DNA of 64,000 bases, from contig JAXHTV010000001.1 in the NCBI GenBank assembly GCA_034189865.1, positions 1 through 64,000 of the forward strand. The letters are read 5' to 3'. This stretch comes from Pseudomonadota bacterium. Lineage in GTDB: Bacteria; Pseudomonadota; Gammaproteobacteria; UBA5335. Positions within the stretch are counted from its first letter, which is position 1. Each line of letters opens with the position of its first letter. Shown one piece after another: positions 8,508 through 17,933 of this stretch. The position numbers were made by a program, and so were the translations under genes. The notes beneath the pieces are model-generated. The model had not been told where the DNA came from and did not search any database. It saw nothing but the letters and a program-made list of their open reading frames with translations.

Positions 8508-9170
8508 CTAGCGTTTACGGATCAGCGTTAATCCATCCGCCAGGGGAATCAAGCTGATGTCAACCCGCTCGTCCCCGAGCAGCATTTGATTGAAGGCGCG
8601 AATCGCTTGGGTGTCTTCGTCCTGAACACTCGGATCGGCCACATGACCCGACCACAACGTGTTATCGACGCAGATTAAGCCGCCTCGCCGCAGCAAAGGC
8701 AGGCTGGCCTCATAGTAAGCCAAGTAGTTTTCCTTGTCGGCGTCGATGAAGACAAAGTCAAACGACTCCCCATGGCCGCCCTGCATCAAAGCTTGCAAGG
8801 TTGCTAACGCCGGGGCCAGACGCAAATCGATCTTCTGTTCAACCCCCGCCCGACGCCAGTATTTTCGAGCCAGAGTCGTCCACTCAGTGTTCACGTCACA
8901 GGCCACCAACCGGCCATCTTCCGGCAGCGCGAGGGCCGTCACTAGGGCGCTATAACCCGTAAAAACACCGATCTCGATCGCCCTGTTGACGCCAATGAGT
9001 CGCAGCAACATGGCCATAAACTGCCCCTGCTCGGGGGCAATTTGCATTTGTCTTTCAGGTAATCGGTCCGTCGCTTCACGCAGTTCACGCAAAACGGGTG
9101 GTTCACGCAGGGAGACAGAGAGGAGATAGTCATGCAAACGTGAATCGAGGGTGAGCGTTTTTCGAGTCAT
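8508..9170 (-). CDS. Class I SAM-dependent O-methyltransferase (caffeoyl-CoA type)
   Basis: The 220-residue protein matches the small catechol or caffeoyl-CoA O-methyltransferase family. It shows AIEIGVFTGYSALVTALAL for SAM binding (around residue 65), the FVFIDADKENYLAYYE metal/substrate motif near residue 135, and VDNTLWSGHV near residue 165. Such enzymes methylate catechol-like hydroxyls with a divalent metal. The physiological substrate cannot be told here. It converges with the RimK-like gene (13 bases between stops) and lies just downstream of rho on the same strand. Confidence 0.85.
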   Translation of the reverse strand: MTRKTLTLDSRLHDYLLSVSLREPPVLRELREATDRLPERQMQIAPEQGQFMAMLLRLIGVNRAIEIGVFTGYSALVTALALPEDGRLVACDVNTEWTTLARKYWRRAGVEQKIDLRLAPALATLQALMQGGHGESFDFVFIDADKENYLAYYEASLPLLRRGGLICVDNTLWSGHVADPSVQDEDTQAIRAFNQMLLGDERVDISLIPLADGLTLIRKR

Positions 9171-9252
9171 CCCAATTCCCCACTGAAACTCAGGGCTCGT
9201 GAACGATATTGCGACTCAAATGAGAATGAAGTTAACCCTCAGCACCTATCGA

Positions 9253-10512
9253 TCATCCGCGTTTCATGGAGTCGAAAAACTCCCCATTGGTCTTGGTGTT
9301 TTTCATACGATCCAAAATAAACTCCATCGCGGCCAATTCGTCCATCGGATGCAACAGTTTTCGAAGAATCCAAATCTTCTGCATCTCTTCGGGGTCGGTG
9401 AGCAACTCTTCTCGGCGGGTACCGGAGCGATTGATGTTGATGGCGGGGAAAATGCGTTTCTCGGCAATTCGGCGATCCAAGTGCAGCTCCATGTTGCCGG
9501 TGCCCTTGAATTCCTCGTAAATCACGTCATCCATTCGCGAGCCGGTATCAATCAGGGCCGTGGCGATAATTGTCAGGCTGCCACCTTCCTCCACGTTTCG
9601 CGCAGCACCGAAAAATCGCTTCGGCCGCTGGAGTGCATTGGCGTCGACACCACCGGTCAACACTTTACCCGACGATGGGACGACGGTGTTGTAGGCGCGA
9701 GCCAAACGGGTGATCGAATCCAGCAGAATCACCACATCTCGCTTGTGCTCGACCAGACGCTTGGCCTTGTCGATTACCATTTCCGCAACCTGAACGTGGC
9801 GACTGGCCGGTTCGTCAAAGGTACTGGAGATCACCTCCCCCCGGACAGAGCGCATCATTTCAGTCACTTCCTCCGGACGCTCGTCGATCAACAATACGAT
9901 CAAGTAGCATTCGGGGTGGTTGGCAGCGATGCTCTGGGCGATATTCTGCAGCATCATCGTCTTACCCGCTTTGGGTGGCGAAACGATCAAGCCGCGTTGC
10001 CCTTTTCCGATGGGTGAGACCATGTCGATAGTTCGGGCCGTCAGATCTTCGGTGCTGCCATTGCCCTGCTCAAGCGTTAACCGCTCTTTGGCAAACAAAG
10101 GCGTGAGATTCTCGAAGAGAATTTTGTTGCGTGAGGCTTCGGGCTTTTCAAAATTGATTTCGGTGACTTTTAACAAGGCGAAGTATCGCTCGCCTTCTTT
10201 CGGAGGCCGGATACGTCCCGCCACCGTGTCCCCCGTTCGCAAGTTGAACCGTCGAATTTGGCTCGGCGAGACGTAGATGTCATCTGGACCGGCGAGATAA
10301 GAGCTATCCGCTGATCGCAAAAAACCGTAACCATCCTGGAGTATTTCCAGCACGCCGTCGCCGTATATTTCGTCACCGTTCTTCGCCACCTGTTTCAGGA
10401 TTGCGAAGATGATGTCTTGTTTCCGAGATCGGGCCGTACCCTCAATGTTCATCGACAAAGCCAAATCGATGATTTCACCGGCGGGTTTTTTCTTGAGTTC
10501 AGTCAAGTTCAT
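9253..10512 (-). CDS. rho: Transcription termination factor Rho
   Basis: Rho is the hexameric RNA-dependent ATPase that ends transcription at untranslated RNA. Starting at [19 protein letters not shown] it has 419 residues, the same as E. coli. It contains the N-terminal RNA-binding domain ([17 protein letters not shown]), the Walker A motif SPPKAGKT near residue 180, Walker B in [17 protein letters not shown], and a conserved C-terminus. An in-frame upstream start at 10572 would add 20 unconserved residues. trxA lies upstream on the same strand, as in E. coli. Confidence 0.98.
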   Translation of the reverse strand: MNLTELKKKPAGEIIDLALSMNIEGTARSRKQDIIFAILKQVAKNGDEIYGDGVLEILQDGYGFLRSADSSYLAGPDDIYVSPSQIRRFNLRTGDTVAGRIRPPKEGERYFALLKVTEINFEKPEASRNKILFENLTPLFAKERLTLEQGNGSTEDLTARTIDMVSPIGKGQRGLIVSPPKAGKTMMLQNIAQSIAANHPECYLIVLLIDERPEEVTEMMRSVRGEVISSTFDEPASRHVQVAEMVIDKAKRLVEHKRDVVILLDSITRLARAYNTVVPSSGKVLTGGVDANALQRPKRFFGAARNVEEGGSLTIIATALIDTGSRMDDVIYEEFKGTGNMELHLDRRIAEKRIFPAININRSGTRREELLTDPEEMQKIWILRKLLHPMDELAAMEFILDRMKNTKTNGEFFDSMKRG

Positions 10513-10681
10513 GATTAATGACTCGGGGGGATATCGGTATGAGCCGCGGATACACGAAACGGGTACCGTCAATTCATACCTTTAATAAGGACTAATGCGA
10601 GGACAATACTCTTGGGGGTTAAAAACTCAATGCTTGCTCATTCGGTGGATACAATCGAACAACAACCGTATGAGCGAGGCA

Positions 10682-10706
10682 CCGCCTGACGCAGCCGATC
10701 AGGCGG
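10682..10706 (-). promoter_or_regulatory. Hairpin between trxA and rho
   Basis: CCGCCTGA (10682-10689) pairs with TCAGGCGG (10699-10706) in the 220-bp trxA-rho spacer. Read on the minus strand it lies 28 bases after the trxA stop and lacks a U-tract. It could be the trxA 3' end or part of the rho leader. Rho leaders are known to be attenuated in E. coli. Which role applies here is not visible. Confidence 0.35.
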
Positions 10707-10733
10707 AAACCACATAATTCGTCTAAAATTTAT

Positions 10734-11060
10734 TCAAATATTGCTGTCGAGGAAGGCATTGAGCTGTGACTTGGACAGCGCACCAACTTTCGTTGCCTCG
10801 ACGTTTCCACCTTTGAAAATCATCAGGGTCGGTATACCCCGAATTCCGTACTTCGGTGGTGTACTAGGATTCTCATCGATATTCAGTTTAGCAACTTTCA
10901 GCCGACCGCTATACTCGGCTGCGACTTCATCCAATAAAGGCGCCACCATTTTGCACGGGCCGCACCATTCAGCCCAGTAGTCCACCAACACCGGCTGCGC
11001 CGATTTGAGGACCTCTTCGTCAAAACTGTCGTCGGTAACGTGGGTGACCACACCGCTCAC
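10734..11060 (-). CDS. trxA: Thioredoxin 1
   Basis: This is a 108-residue cytoplasmic disulfide reductase. The active site is WCGPCK near residue 32, in the usual [20 protein letters not shown] context, and the cis-proline loop is [10 protein letters not shown]. The length equals that of E. coli TrxA. It reduces ribonucleotide reductase, peroxiredoxins and methionine sulfoxide reductases, and would serve Bcp encoded at 20863. It is divergent from rhlB and is followed by rho, the classic gammaproteobacterial arrangement. Confidence 0.97.
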   Translation of the reverse strand: MSGVVTHVTDDSFDEEVLKSAQPVLVDYWAEWCGPCKMVAPLLDEVAAEYSGRLKVAKLNIDENPSTPPKYGIRGIPTLMIFKGGNVEATKVGALSKSQLNAFLDSNI

Positions 11061-11351
11061 GAACTTTACCTCCGGATTCGAATCAAATGCTGTGAGTTAA
11101 ATCGGGGGAGATTCAAGAAAGCCACCTGAGTCGGGGCATTAATGTGACGCAGCCCCCCAGTTAAGGCACAATACTAAAAGGAATGGATGCCATCGACGTG
11201 CCGCTTATGAATGGTAAAGATAACGGCAGGTCCCGCCCGATGCAAGTACTCCCTTAAAGATCGAAATCCGAGTCTCAAGCGGAACCCAGCATGCATCCCG
11301 CACCACAACCTTCACTGGCCAGCGGCCCGGAGCTGTTAGACAACACCCGAT
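11061..11351. promoter_or_regulatory. Divergent trxA / rhlB control region
   Basis: These 291 bases separate two divergent starts and hold no convincing gene. They should contain the promoters for trxA (leftward) and rhlB (rightward). I see no clear repeated operator or riboswitch. Confidence 0.5.
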
Positions 11352-12662
11352 ATGAGTAACAAAACCCATTTAACGCAACTCGCTTTCGAGGAACTCGGCT
11401 TGCCCGAACCCCTGCTCGAAGGCGCGAAATCCGCTGGCTTCGAGTATTGCACCGCAATCCAGGCAGCGACCCTTCCGATAGCCATGAAAGGAGTCGACCT
11501 GGCCGGTCAAGCCCAAACGGGAACTGGCAAAACCGCAGCCTTTTTGCTGGCCGCCATGCATCGGCTCCTGACGCGGCCGCCATCACCGAAACGACGCCCG
11601 AACCAACCCCGCGCCATTATCCTGGCGCCCACTCGTGAACTGGCGATACAAATCCACAACGACGCGCAGGCGCTCGGGCAGCATACGGAGCTTCGCTTGG
11701 CTTTGGTATATGGCGGAACAGGCTACCAGAGCCAGCGCCAACAGCTCGAAGAAGGCGTCGACATTCTCATCGGCACACCCGGCCGGATCATCGACTACTT
11801 CAAACAACGCGTGTTCGATTTGCTCGCCATCGAAGTGGTGATATTGGACGAAGCGGACCGGATGTTCGATCTGGGTTTCATCAGCGACGTACGTTACCTG
11901 CTGCGACGCATGCCAGCGCATGATCGGCGCTTAAACCTGTTGTTCTCGGCCACTTTGTCCTATCGCGTGACGGAGCTGGCATACGAGCACATGAACAACC
12001 CTGAACTGATCCGGATCGACGCTGAGCAAGTGACCGCCACCGGCGTGCGGCAAGCAATGTACCACGTGGCCATGGAGGATAAACTCCCGCTGCTACTCGC
12101 TCTGCTTGCCGAGATGCAACAAGAACGTGTGATCATTTTCGTGAATACGAAGCGCGCTGCGGAACAGGTCACCGCGACCTTAGATAGCAATGGCCACAAA
12201 ACCGCACTGCTCAGTGGCGATGTGCCGCAGAAAAAAAGACAACAACTGCTGCACGCATTCAATCAGGGCGATGTCAGCATTCTAGTCGCGACCGACGTCG
12301 CCGCCCGAGGGCTGCATATTCCGGAAGTCTCGCATGTGGTGAACTTCGACTTGCCGCAAGATGCGGAGGACTATGTCCACCGCATCGGTCGCACGGCACG
12401 GGCAGGAGCCGAAGGTGATGCGGTCTCATTCTGCTGCGAAGAGTATTGTTATTCGCTGCCGGAGATTGAGGAATATGTCGGTGAAAAGATTAACGTCAAG
12501 GCGGTACCCGCAGAACTCCCGACACCAGCACCGGCGGCCAAATCCCCTCGGTCTCGCCGCGGCGGCAAACCGACCCACCCGCGGAATCGGTCGAAACAAG
12601 GATCCAAGCAGCGCAGCGGGCGCCAAAATCGGGCTTCCGACGCATCAGATACCCACAATTAA
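11352..12662 (+). CDS. rhlB: ATP-dependent DEAD-box RNA helicase RhlB
   Basis: The 436-residue protein carries all DEAD-box helicase motifs: an N-terminal Q-motif region ending [15 protein letters not shown] (Walker A), [23 protein letters not shown] and [10 protein letters not shown]. The first residues [15 protein letters not shown] resemble E. coli RhlB. The gene is divergent from trxA as in E. coli, which sets RhlB apart from other DEAD-box proteins. In E. coli RhlB works with RNase E in the degradosome. The C-terminal 50 residues are basic and rich in Arg, Lys and Ser, a likely RNA-binding tail. Confidence 0.92.
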   Translation: MSNKTHLTQLAFEELGLPEPLLEGAKSAGFEYCTAIQAATLPIAMKGVDLAGQAQTGTGKTAAFLLAAMHRLLTRPPSPKRRPNQPRAIILAPTRELAIQIHNDAQALGQHTELRLALVYGGTGYQSQRQQLEEGVDILIGTPGRIIDYFKQRVFDLLAIEVVILDEADRMFDLGFISDVRYLLRRMPAHDRRLNLLFSATLSYRVTELAYEHMNNPELIRIDAEQVTATGVRQAMYHVAMEDKLPLLLALLAEMQQERVIIFVNTKRAAEQVTATLDSNGHKTALLSGDVPQKKRQQLLHAFNQGDVSILVATDVAARGLHIPEVSHVVNFDLPQDAEDYVHRIGRTARAGAEGDAVSFCCEEYCYSLPEIEEYVGEKINVKAVPAELPTPAPAAKSPRSRRGGKPTHPRNRSKQGSKQRSGRQNRASDASDTHN

Positions 12663-12690
12663 ACCAAGCGCATCTCGGAGTGAATAGCGT

Positions 12691-13512
12691 ATGACCATCA
12701 AGCAAGAACTCCTCGAGGCCGTCAATCGCATTGGCCGCGAAGCAGGACAAAAAATTCTGGAAATTTACGCCACCGATTTCGGCGCCGAAGAGAAAAGCGA
12801 CAACTCACCCCTGACCGCAGCCGACATGGCCTCACACGAGGCCATCCTAGCGGGACTCGAACCGCTCTTGGAAAACACCCCAGTCTTATCCGAAGAATCA
12901 GGCCTCGCGGACTACGAGACACGAAAAAAATGGTCGCGCTATTGGTTGGTGGACCCGTTGGATGGAACCAAAGAATTCATCAAACGAAACGGCGAGTTCA
13001 CCGTTAACATCGCCTTGATTCAAGACCACCGCCCTGTTTTGGGGGTCGTTTACGTACCGGCGAAGGCCATGGGCTACTATGCCGCCGAAGGTGTGGGCGC
13101 GTTCCGATTCGAAGAAGGTCAAAAGCCCGTTTCGATTCATGTTCGCCGGCTCGCCCCCGGTCAACCCATCATCGCGGTAGCCAGCCGAAGCCACCAAACG
13201 CCCGAGGTCGCCGGTTTCCTATCGAAACTCGGGGACCACGAAGTCACCTCGATGGGCAGTTCTTTAAAAATTTGCTTGGTTGCCGAAGGCCTCGCCGATA
13301 TCTATCCGAGACTGGGGCCCACTTGCGAGTGGGACACGGCGGCCGCCCAAGCGGTGCTCGAAATCGCGGGCGGCCAGCTCACCGACACCGACATGGCGCC
13401 GCTTCGGTACAACACCAAAGATTCGCTGCTCAATCCCTACTTTCTCGCCTTTGGCGACGCAGCCCACAACTGGTCCGACTGCTTGCCTGATCTCCCATCC
13501 GATGCGAGCTAG
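12691..13512 (+). CDS. cysQ: 3'(2'),5'-bisphosphate nucleotidase
   Basis: CysQ hydrolyses 3'-phosphoadenosine 5'-phosphate, a by-product of sulfate assimilation, and needs magnesium. The inositol-monophosphatase fold is shown by SEESGL near residue 70, the metal site DPLDGTKEF near residue 90 and WDTAAAQAVLEIAGG near residue 215. The 273 residues fit the family. It follows rhlB by 28 bases on the same strand and may share its transcript. An inositol monophosphatase role is less likely because the GTKEF variant is typical of CysQ. Confidence 0.92.
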   Translation: MTIKQELLEAVNRIGREAGQKILEIYATDFGAEEKSDNSPLTAADMASHEAILAGLEPLLENTPVLSEESGLADYETRKKWSRYWLVDPLDGTKEFIKRNGEFTVNIALIQDHRPVLGVVYVPAKAMGYYAAEGVGAFRFEEGQKPVSIHVRRLAPGQPIIAVASRSHQTPEVAGFLSKLGDHEVTSMGSSLKICLVAEGLADIYPRLGPTCEWDTAAAQAVLEIAGGQLTDTDMAPLRYNTKDSLLNPYFLAFGDAAHNWSDCLPDLPSDAS

Positions 13513-13545
13513 TCGGCCCGGGATCGGAGAACTCAGCGTAGCTGC

Positions 13546-13574
13546 TTGCCGTGGTAGAACGACCCACCTAAACT
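13546..13574 (+). promoter_or_regulatory. Sigma-70-type promoter for the small protein at 13626
   Basis: TTGCCG (13546-13551) and TAAACT (13569-13574) are separated by 17 bp. The predicted transcript would begin near 13581. An inverted repeat, ACCCCA (13584-13589) with TGGGGT (13598-13603), would lie at its 5' end, just before the AGGAGG ribosome site. Confidence 0.5.
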
Positions 13575-13625
13575 GAAGGATCAACCCCATGAGAGGGTGG
13601 GGTGTGCTTTAGGAGGAACCCGGTC

Positions 13626-13844
13626 ATGTTGGTTTTCAAAGTGGTTGATAAAAATAAAAACCCAGTCAAAAAAACGAAGGTTACAGTTAAAGTCACAGAT
13701 GGCGGCGATGCCACCGCCTGGACTGACAAACAAGGCTTTGTCGCCCAACCCATCACAGGCGGGCAACATGGAAAAGTATTGATCAACGGCAAAGAGGTCT
13801 ACGAAGGCCCCCTATACGTCGATGAAATCGTTGCGGACATTTAA
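13626..13844 (+). CDS. Small lysine-rich protein, single beta-sandwich-like domain
   Basis: The protein has 72 residues and a strong AGGAGG site nine bases before the ATG. An earlier in-frame GTG at 13602 has no such signal. The sequence alternates short hydrophobic and charged strands (VFKVVDKNKNPVKKTKVTVK, then TDKQGFV and VLINGKEVYEGPLYV). This resembles one carboxypeptidase-regulatory or Ig-like beta domain. No signal peptide is present. The first third uses many AAA codons and is more AT-rich than its neighbours. It has its own likely promoter. I do not recognise a family or function. Confidence 0.65.
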   Translation: MLVFKVVDKNKNPVKKTKVTVKVTDGGDATAWTDKQGFVAQPITGGQHGKVLINGKEVYEGPLYVDEIVADI

Positions 13845-13980
13845 GCGGCCGACAGGTGGCAGCGGGACGTAAAAACCCGTTCGCCACCACCCATAAACAC
13901 GCACGCCGAAAGGCACCCCTGACAGTCCGGAGAAGAACACTTCGACGTTTCACGACGGTAAATAACAAAGGAAAAACCGT

Positions 13981-15051
13981 TTGAGAGTTGCAATCGTCGG
14001 GGGAGGAATTAACGGGATCTGTAGCGCCTGGGCCTTGGCGCGGCGCGGCCATCAAGTCGACCTGTTCGAGTCGGGCCAGTTGGTGCGGGCCACCAGTTCC
14101 GCATCAAGTAAACTACTCCATGGTGGTCTTCGCTATCTTGAGCACGGTGAGTTTCGCTTGGTTCGCGAGGCACTGCGAGAACGACGTTGGTGGATCGATC
14201 GAGCCCCACATCTTGCCCGGCGACTGACCTTGTTGCTTCCGATCTATCGTCACAGTCGCCGCCCCCGCTGGCTTGTCAAAATGGGCCTCGCAACCTACGA
14301 CTTGCTGGCTGGAAGATCCGGCTTGGGACGCCATCGCTGGCTGAGCCTCGCTGAGTTAGAACAGACCTCGCCCGAGCTACGCCAAGAGGGACTGCTTGGC
14401 GCTTATCGCTTTTTCGATGGGCAGATGGATGACTTGCGATTAGGGCTGTGGGCGGCGGAACAGGCCCGAAACGCCGGCGTGACCATCCACGAACACTGCC
14501 GGATTCTTAAGGTCACGACCCGTGGTGGACTTCGCCATCAAAACGGTGAAGTTGAGTACGATCGTATCGTCAATGTTGCAGGCCCTTGGGCCGAATCACT
14601 GTTGAACGAAAGCGGGATCGACCATCGTTTCAAGCTGGATCTTGTGCGCGGAAGTCACCTGCTGATTGAAGGCCGACTCGACAATGGTTTTCTTCTAGAA
14701 ACAGGCGTCGATCAACGCATCTTCTTTGTTCTCCCGTATGGTGAACAAACGCTGATTGGCACCACGGAAGTTCGACAATCACTGGATGATCCGATTGTCT
14801 GCAGCGCAGCCGAGCAAGACTACCTACTGACGGCCTATAACCGCTACTTTTCTCGCCCAATCAAGGCGGACGATATTGTCCGGACGTTTGCCGGCGTGCG
14901 ACCGCTCATTCACTCGGCCGACGATCCAAGTTCTGTCAGCCGGGAATACAGAATCACCCGCAATGGTCGTCTCGTCACAGTCTATGGCGGAAAATGGACA
15001 ACCGCACGCGCACTGGGCGAACAGGTGGCCAACGTTTCCGAGCGCCCGTAG
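13981..15051 (+). CDS. Short GlpD-like FAD-dependent glycerol-3-phosphate dehydrogenase
   Basis: The start is TTG, preceded by AAAGGA at a normal distance, because the FAD-binding strand begins at once (RVAIVGGGINGICSAWALAR). TSSASSKLLHGGLRYLEHGE near residue 40 and GGKWTTARALGEQVA at the end match the GlpD family, which oxidises glycerol-3-phosphate and passes electrons to quinone. It has 356 residues, whereas E. coli GlpD has about 500. The C-terminal cap domain is absent while the dinucleotide core is complete. The name glpD is likely but not certain. No glpK or glpF lies nearby. Confidence 0.75.
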   Translation: MRVAIVGGGINGICSAWALARRGHQVDLFESGQLVRATSSASSKLLHGGLRYLEHGEFRLVREALRERRWWIDRAPHLARRLTLLLPIYRHSRRPRWLVKMGLATYDLLAGRSGLGRHRWLSLAELEQTSPELRQEGLLGAYRFFDGQMDDLRLGLWAAEQARNAGVTIHEHCRILKVTTRGGLRHQNGEVEYDRIVNVAGPWAESLLNESGIDHRFKLDLVRGSHLLIEGRLDNGFLLETGVDQRIFFVLPYGEQTLIGTTEVRQSLDDPIVCSAAEQDYLLTAYNRYFSRPIKADDIVRTFAGVRPLIHSADDPSSVSREYRITRNGRLVTVYGGKWTTARALGEQVANVSERP

Positions 15052-15074
15052 CCGACCGCTGTCCGTGATGGCCA

Positions 15075-15617
15075 TCAAGTTTGACTTTGTCGTGTTCGGC
15101 GTCCGAGCCACTCATTCGTCACGACGCCGCCCCCGCCTAGAACAAGGAACCAGACCAAAGCCCAACCAGGGATCGTCAATCCCAAGAAACGCCAATCCAC
15201 GTTGGCGCAACTCCCTGACCCCCGCAAAACGGTGTTGATGGTCTCTTGCAGGGGGAAATTGCGCAGCATAAATGCCAGGTCGGGTCCGCACGCGGGAACG
15301 CGGTCCGGCGGAAGGCTCTGGAGCCAGAGGTGACGAATGGCCAAGGCGATCCCGGCCACGGCCGTCAATACCAGCAACGCAGTATAGACGTGTCGCCCGA
15401 AACCTTTCGGATTATGCAAAGCGGCGGCCAGAAACACCAAACCCAACGCTAAAAATGCCACCCGTTGAATGATGCAGAGCGGACAGGGATCGAGCCCTTG
15501 TCCGTATTGCAAGTAGTAAGCAAAGGCCAGTAACCCGGCGCAGCCAAGAAATCCCAGTAAATTGGTGTAGCGCGGATTGATTGACAAGCCGTCACCTGAT
15601 TCCATCTGTGCGTTCAT
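15075..15617 (-). CDS. dsbB: Disulfide bond formation protein B
   Basis: DsbB is the inner-membrane enzyme that re-oxidises DsbA and passes electrons to quinone. The 180-residue sequence has four hydrophobic spans and both cysteine pairs: CPLC near residue 45 (followed by IIQR), and the second pair in VPACGPD and GSGSCANVDW. It converges with the GlpD-like gene, with 23 bases between stops. The thioesterase gene lies 33 bases upstream on the same strand. Confidence 0.93.
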   Translation of the reverse strand: MNAQMESGDGLSINPRYTNLLGFLGCAGLLAFAYYLQYGQGLDPCPLCIIQRVAFLALGLVFLAAALHNPKGFGRHVYTALLVLTAVAGIALAIRHLWLQSLPPDRVPACGPDLAFMLRNFPLQETINTVLRGSGSCANVDWRFLGLTIPGWALVWFLVLGGGGVVTNEWLGRRTRQSQT

Positions 15618-15650
15618 TGGTTCTACTCTCTCGGCGTCTCCCCATTCGCC

Positions 15651-16127
15651 TCAATCACCCGTCCGCTCAATCGCCATATAAGCGCCGGTGAATTCCATGG
15701 CGTTTTTTCCATTCTGTTGGATTACGACATCCAAATCCAGACGGGCGCGACCTCTGTTGTCGAGTTCCTCGAAGTATCGGTCCCATGAGAACGCTTCGGC
15801 GACCACACAATAGCTTTCAAGGTCGGCGGTTACCGGCCGCAGAAAACGGCTTTCGGCACGATAGATCACCGATTCGCCCGGGAAATGCCGGGCTCGAAGT
15901 TGCAATTCCAACAGCGCCCAGCCTGTCACCACCGATAGCGCTTCCAGACTTCCACCGAACGCGGCGCCCTTGTGGTTCCGGTTTTTCTCGTAAGGCGCCC
16001 GCAAGCGGATAGAGCGGTGATCGCAGGCGACCAACTCGACCCCCATACACTGACACAAGGGAATCCCTTCGCCCAAGATCTGGCGAACGGTCTCCACCGC
16101 ATTCTGATTGACCGAACTAATCGCCAC
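15651..16127 (-). CDS. YiiD C-terminal-type hotdog thioesterase
   Basis: The 158-residue protein starts at GTG (MAISSVNQNAVE). It matches the hotdog domain found at the C-terminus of YiiD. The helix-strand segment HKGAAFGGSLEALSVVTGWA is the typical thioesterase core, and ESRFLRPVTADLE follows. It probably hydrolyses an acyl thioester, but the substrate is unknown. It is divergent from the olsBA pair, which suggests (inference) a role linked to acyl-ACP or acyl-CoA supply. dsbB follows on the same strand. Confidence 0.8.
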   Translation of the reverse strand: MAISSVNQNAVETVRQILGEGIPLCQCMGVELVACDHRSIRLRAPYEKNRNHKGAAFGGSLEALSVVTGWALLELQLRARHFPGESVIYRAESRFLRPVTADLESYCVVAEAFSWDRYFEELDNRGRARLDLDVVIQQNGKNAMEFTGAYMAIERTGD

Positions 16128-16314
16128 TCCCCCCTCTATTGTCCTTGTTTTTGTGTACTACGCTTCTGTTTCAACTCGGTTTCACGAAAGCAGCCACCAA
16201 CCGCCGACTGCGCGACGAAAAACGCCTGACAATCACGGAAACGTCAACGGACAGTAACACATCGGTCATAGATCGCGCCTAACCTTCCGGGAAATTCACT
16301 ATCCGGAGGCTTGT

Positions 16315-17079
16315 ATGCGAATCGAATCTGCCATTGCACCCCAGCGACCGCGGGTCGGTCCACGTCTGCAGGCGCGATTCGCCATCACTGAAGACGAAAT
16401 TCGTGAAGCGCAGCGATTGCGCCACGCGATTTTCGCCGGCGAAATGAACGCCAAACTTAAATCGCCCACCCCGGGATTGGATTCCGATCTGTTCGACGAC
16501 TACTGCCAACACCTCACCGTCATCGACCGAGCCACTGACACACTGGTGGGTTATACCCGCATCTTGACAGAAGAACGAGCCGCCGAAGCGGGCGGGTTCT
16601 ATTCGCAAACCGAATTCGCGCTTGAGCGAGTGCTCAGTCTACCTGGGCGGTTCATGGAAATCGGCCGTACATGCATCCATCCGAACTATCGCTCCGGAGG
16701 TACCATCGCGGTGCTATGGAGCGCTCTGGCCGATTTCATCAGCACACATGGCTACGACCACCTGATCGGCTGCGCAAGCATCCCGTTACAGAGCGGACAT
16801 GCCGCCGTGCGCACCCTGATCCGGAACCTGCGGACCGATCAAACCATTCACCCCGACTTTGCCGTGGTTGCCAAACACCAGCTGCCGCAACACAGTCCGG
16901 CCATTGCCCACAGCAGCGTTCAGATGCCCGCACTGATACGCGCCTATTTAAGGCTTGGCGCGCAGCTTAGCGTCGATCCCTATTGGGACCGAGATTTCAA
17001 TGTCGCGGACGTTTTGGTTCTTCTCTCCCAGAACCACGTCAATCCGCGCTATGCACGTCATTTTCTAGCCGCAGCGTGA
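16315..17079 (+). CDS. olsB: L-ornithine N-alpha-acyltransferase-like protein
   Basis: The 254-residue protein is preceded by GGAGG six bases before the ATG. It belongs to the GNAT-like N-acyltransferase family (PF13444). It shows EAQRLRHAIFAGEM near residue 30, TLVGYTRIL near residue 80 and MEIGRTCIHPNYRSGGTI near residue 115. OlsB adds a 3-hydroxyacyl chain from acyl-ACP to ornithine, the first step to ornithine lipids. The call leans on the overlap with an acyltransferase of the OlsA type. Other hemolysin-like acyltransferases share the fold, so substrate specificity is inferred. Confidence 0.75.
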   Translation: MRIESAIAPQRPRVGPRLQARFAITEDEIREAQRLRHAIFAGEMNAKLKSPTPGLDSDLFDDYCQHLTVIDRATDTLVGYTRILTEERAAEAGGFYSQTEFALERVLSLPGRFMEIGRTCIHPNYRSGGTIAVLWSALADFISTHGYDHLIGCASIPLQSGHAAVRTLIRNLRTDQTIHPDFAVVAKHQLPQHSPAIAHSSVQMPALIRAYLRLGAQLSVDPYWDRDFNVADVLVLLSQNHVNPRYARHFLAAA

Positions 17080-17903
17080 ACTGGGCTTCCTCGATTCGCT
17101 CGTCGCTGAAACTGGCGACACTCTTGTTGCTTTTGGGTTACGCCCTCTTACTCGGGGTGTTTCTCGTAATCGGATCAAAACTCGTCGCCCCGAACCGGGC
17201 CCGCCAAGCTCGTCAGGCGCTGACGGCTCATTGGTTCGCCGGGCTGGCGCGGGTATTGTCATTACGCATCACGGTTCATGGCGCCCCCAGCGATACACCC
17301 GCCCTGATCGTCGCCAACCATATCTCGTGGCTGGACATCGTGGCATTGAATTCGGTGCTTCCGCTGCGTTTTATCGCCAAAGCAGAAGTGGCGAACTGGC
17401 CCCTGATCGGCTGGCTGGCCCGACAATGCGAGACACTGTTTCTGCGCCGTGGTCAGGGCACCAGCTCCAAGCAGCTGTGTGATGATATCGTTGTGAGCCT
17501 GCAGAACGGCGACCGCGTGGTTTTGTTTCCAGAAGGCACAACAAGCAATGGTGTGCGACCGCGGCGTTTTCACCCCAGACTCTTCCAAGCGGCACTCAAT
17601 ACCGACAGGCCTGTTCAACCGGTCGCGATTCGCTACCCCGACCGTGATGGTGATGGCCGCGGCATGAACCCGCTGGCGCCTTTCGTGGACGAGGACACGC
17701 TACTGCGCCATTTGCTGGCGCTTCTGAAAGCCGAAAGCCTTTGCATTGAGCTGTTTTTCATGGCGCCTATAACAGCGACCGGAACGCGAACCGCACTATG
17801 CCAGGCGACCGCGAACGCGATCCGTGCGGCCATAGACCACGCGGAATCCGGCGTGAAATGCCCTGAGATCACTCCCGAAAACCCGGCCTGCCCATCCACA
17901 TAA
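17076..17903 (+). CDS. olsA: Lyso-ornithine lipid / 1-acylglycerol-3-phosphate acyltransferase
   Basis: The GTG start overlaps the olsB stop (GTGA), which implies translational coupling. The 275 residues contain an N-terminal membrane segment (LATLLLLLGYALLLGVFLVI) and the PlsC motifs NHISWLD (HX4D, His at residue 82), FLRRG and FPEGTTS near residue 148. PlsC-family enzymes acylate lysophosphatidate or lyso-ornithine lipid. The pairing with olsB favours OlsA, the second step of ornithine-lipid synthesis. A general PlsC role cannot be ruled out. Confidence 0.75.
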   Translation: MNWASSIRSSLKLATLLLLLGYALLLGVFLVIGSKLVAPNRARQARQALTAHWFAGLARVLSLRITVHGAPSDTPALIVANHISWLDIVALNSVLPLRFIAKAEVANWPLIGWLARQCETLFLRRGQGTSSKQLCDDIVVSLQNGDRVVLFPEGTTSNGVRPRRFHPRLFQAALNTDRPVQPVAIRYPDRDGDGRGMNPLAPFVDEDTLLRHLLALLKAESLCIELFFMAPITATGTRTALCQATANAIRAAIDHAESGVKCPEITPENPACPST

Positions 17904-17933
17904 AATCTGTCCATACGGTTGATGGCCCAAAAA

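Noticed and set aside
8508-9170. Possible functional link of the O-methyltransferase to the RimK-like trio
   Set aside because: It is on the opposite strand and converges with the trio. Proximity alone does not support a shared pathway.
9199-10017. Open frame of 272 codons antisense to rho
   Set aside because: rho is certain here. The antisense translation is rich in His, Gln and Val with no family features.
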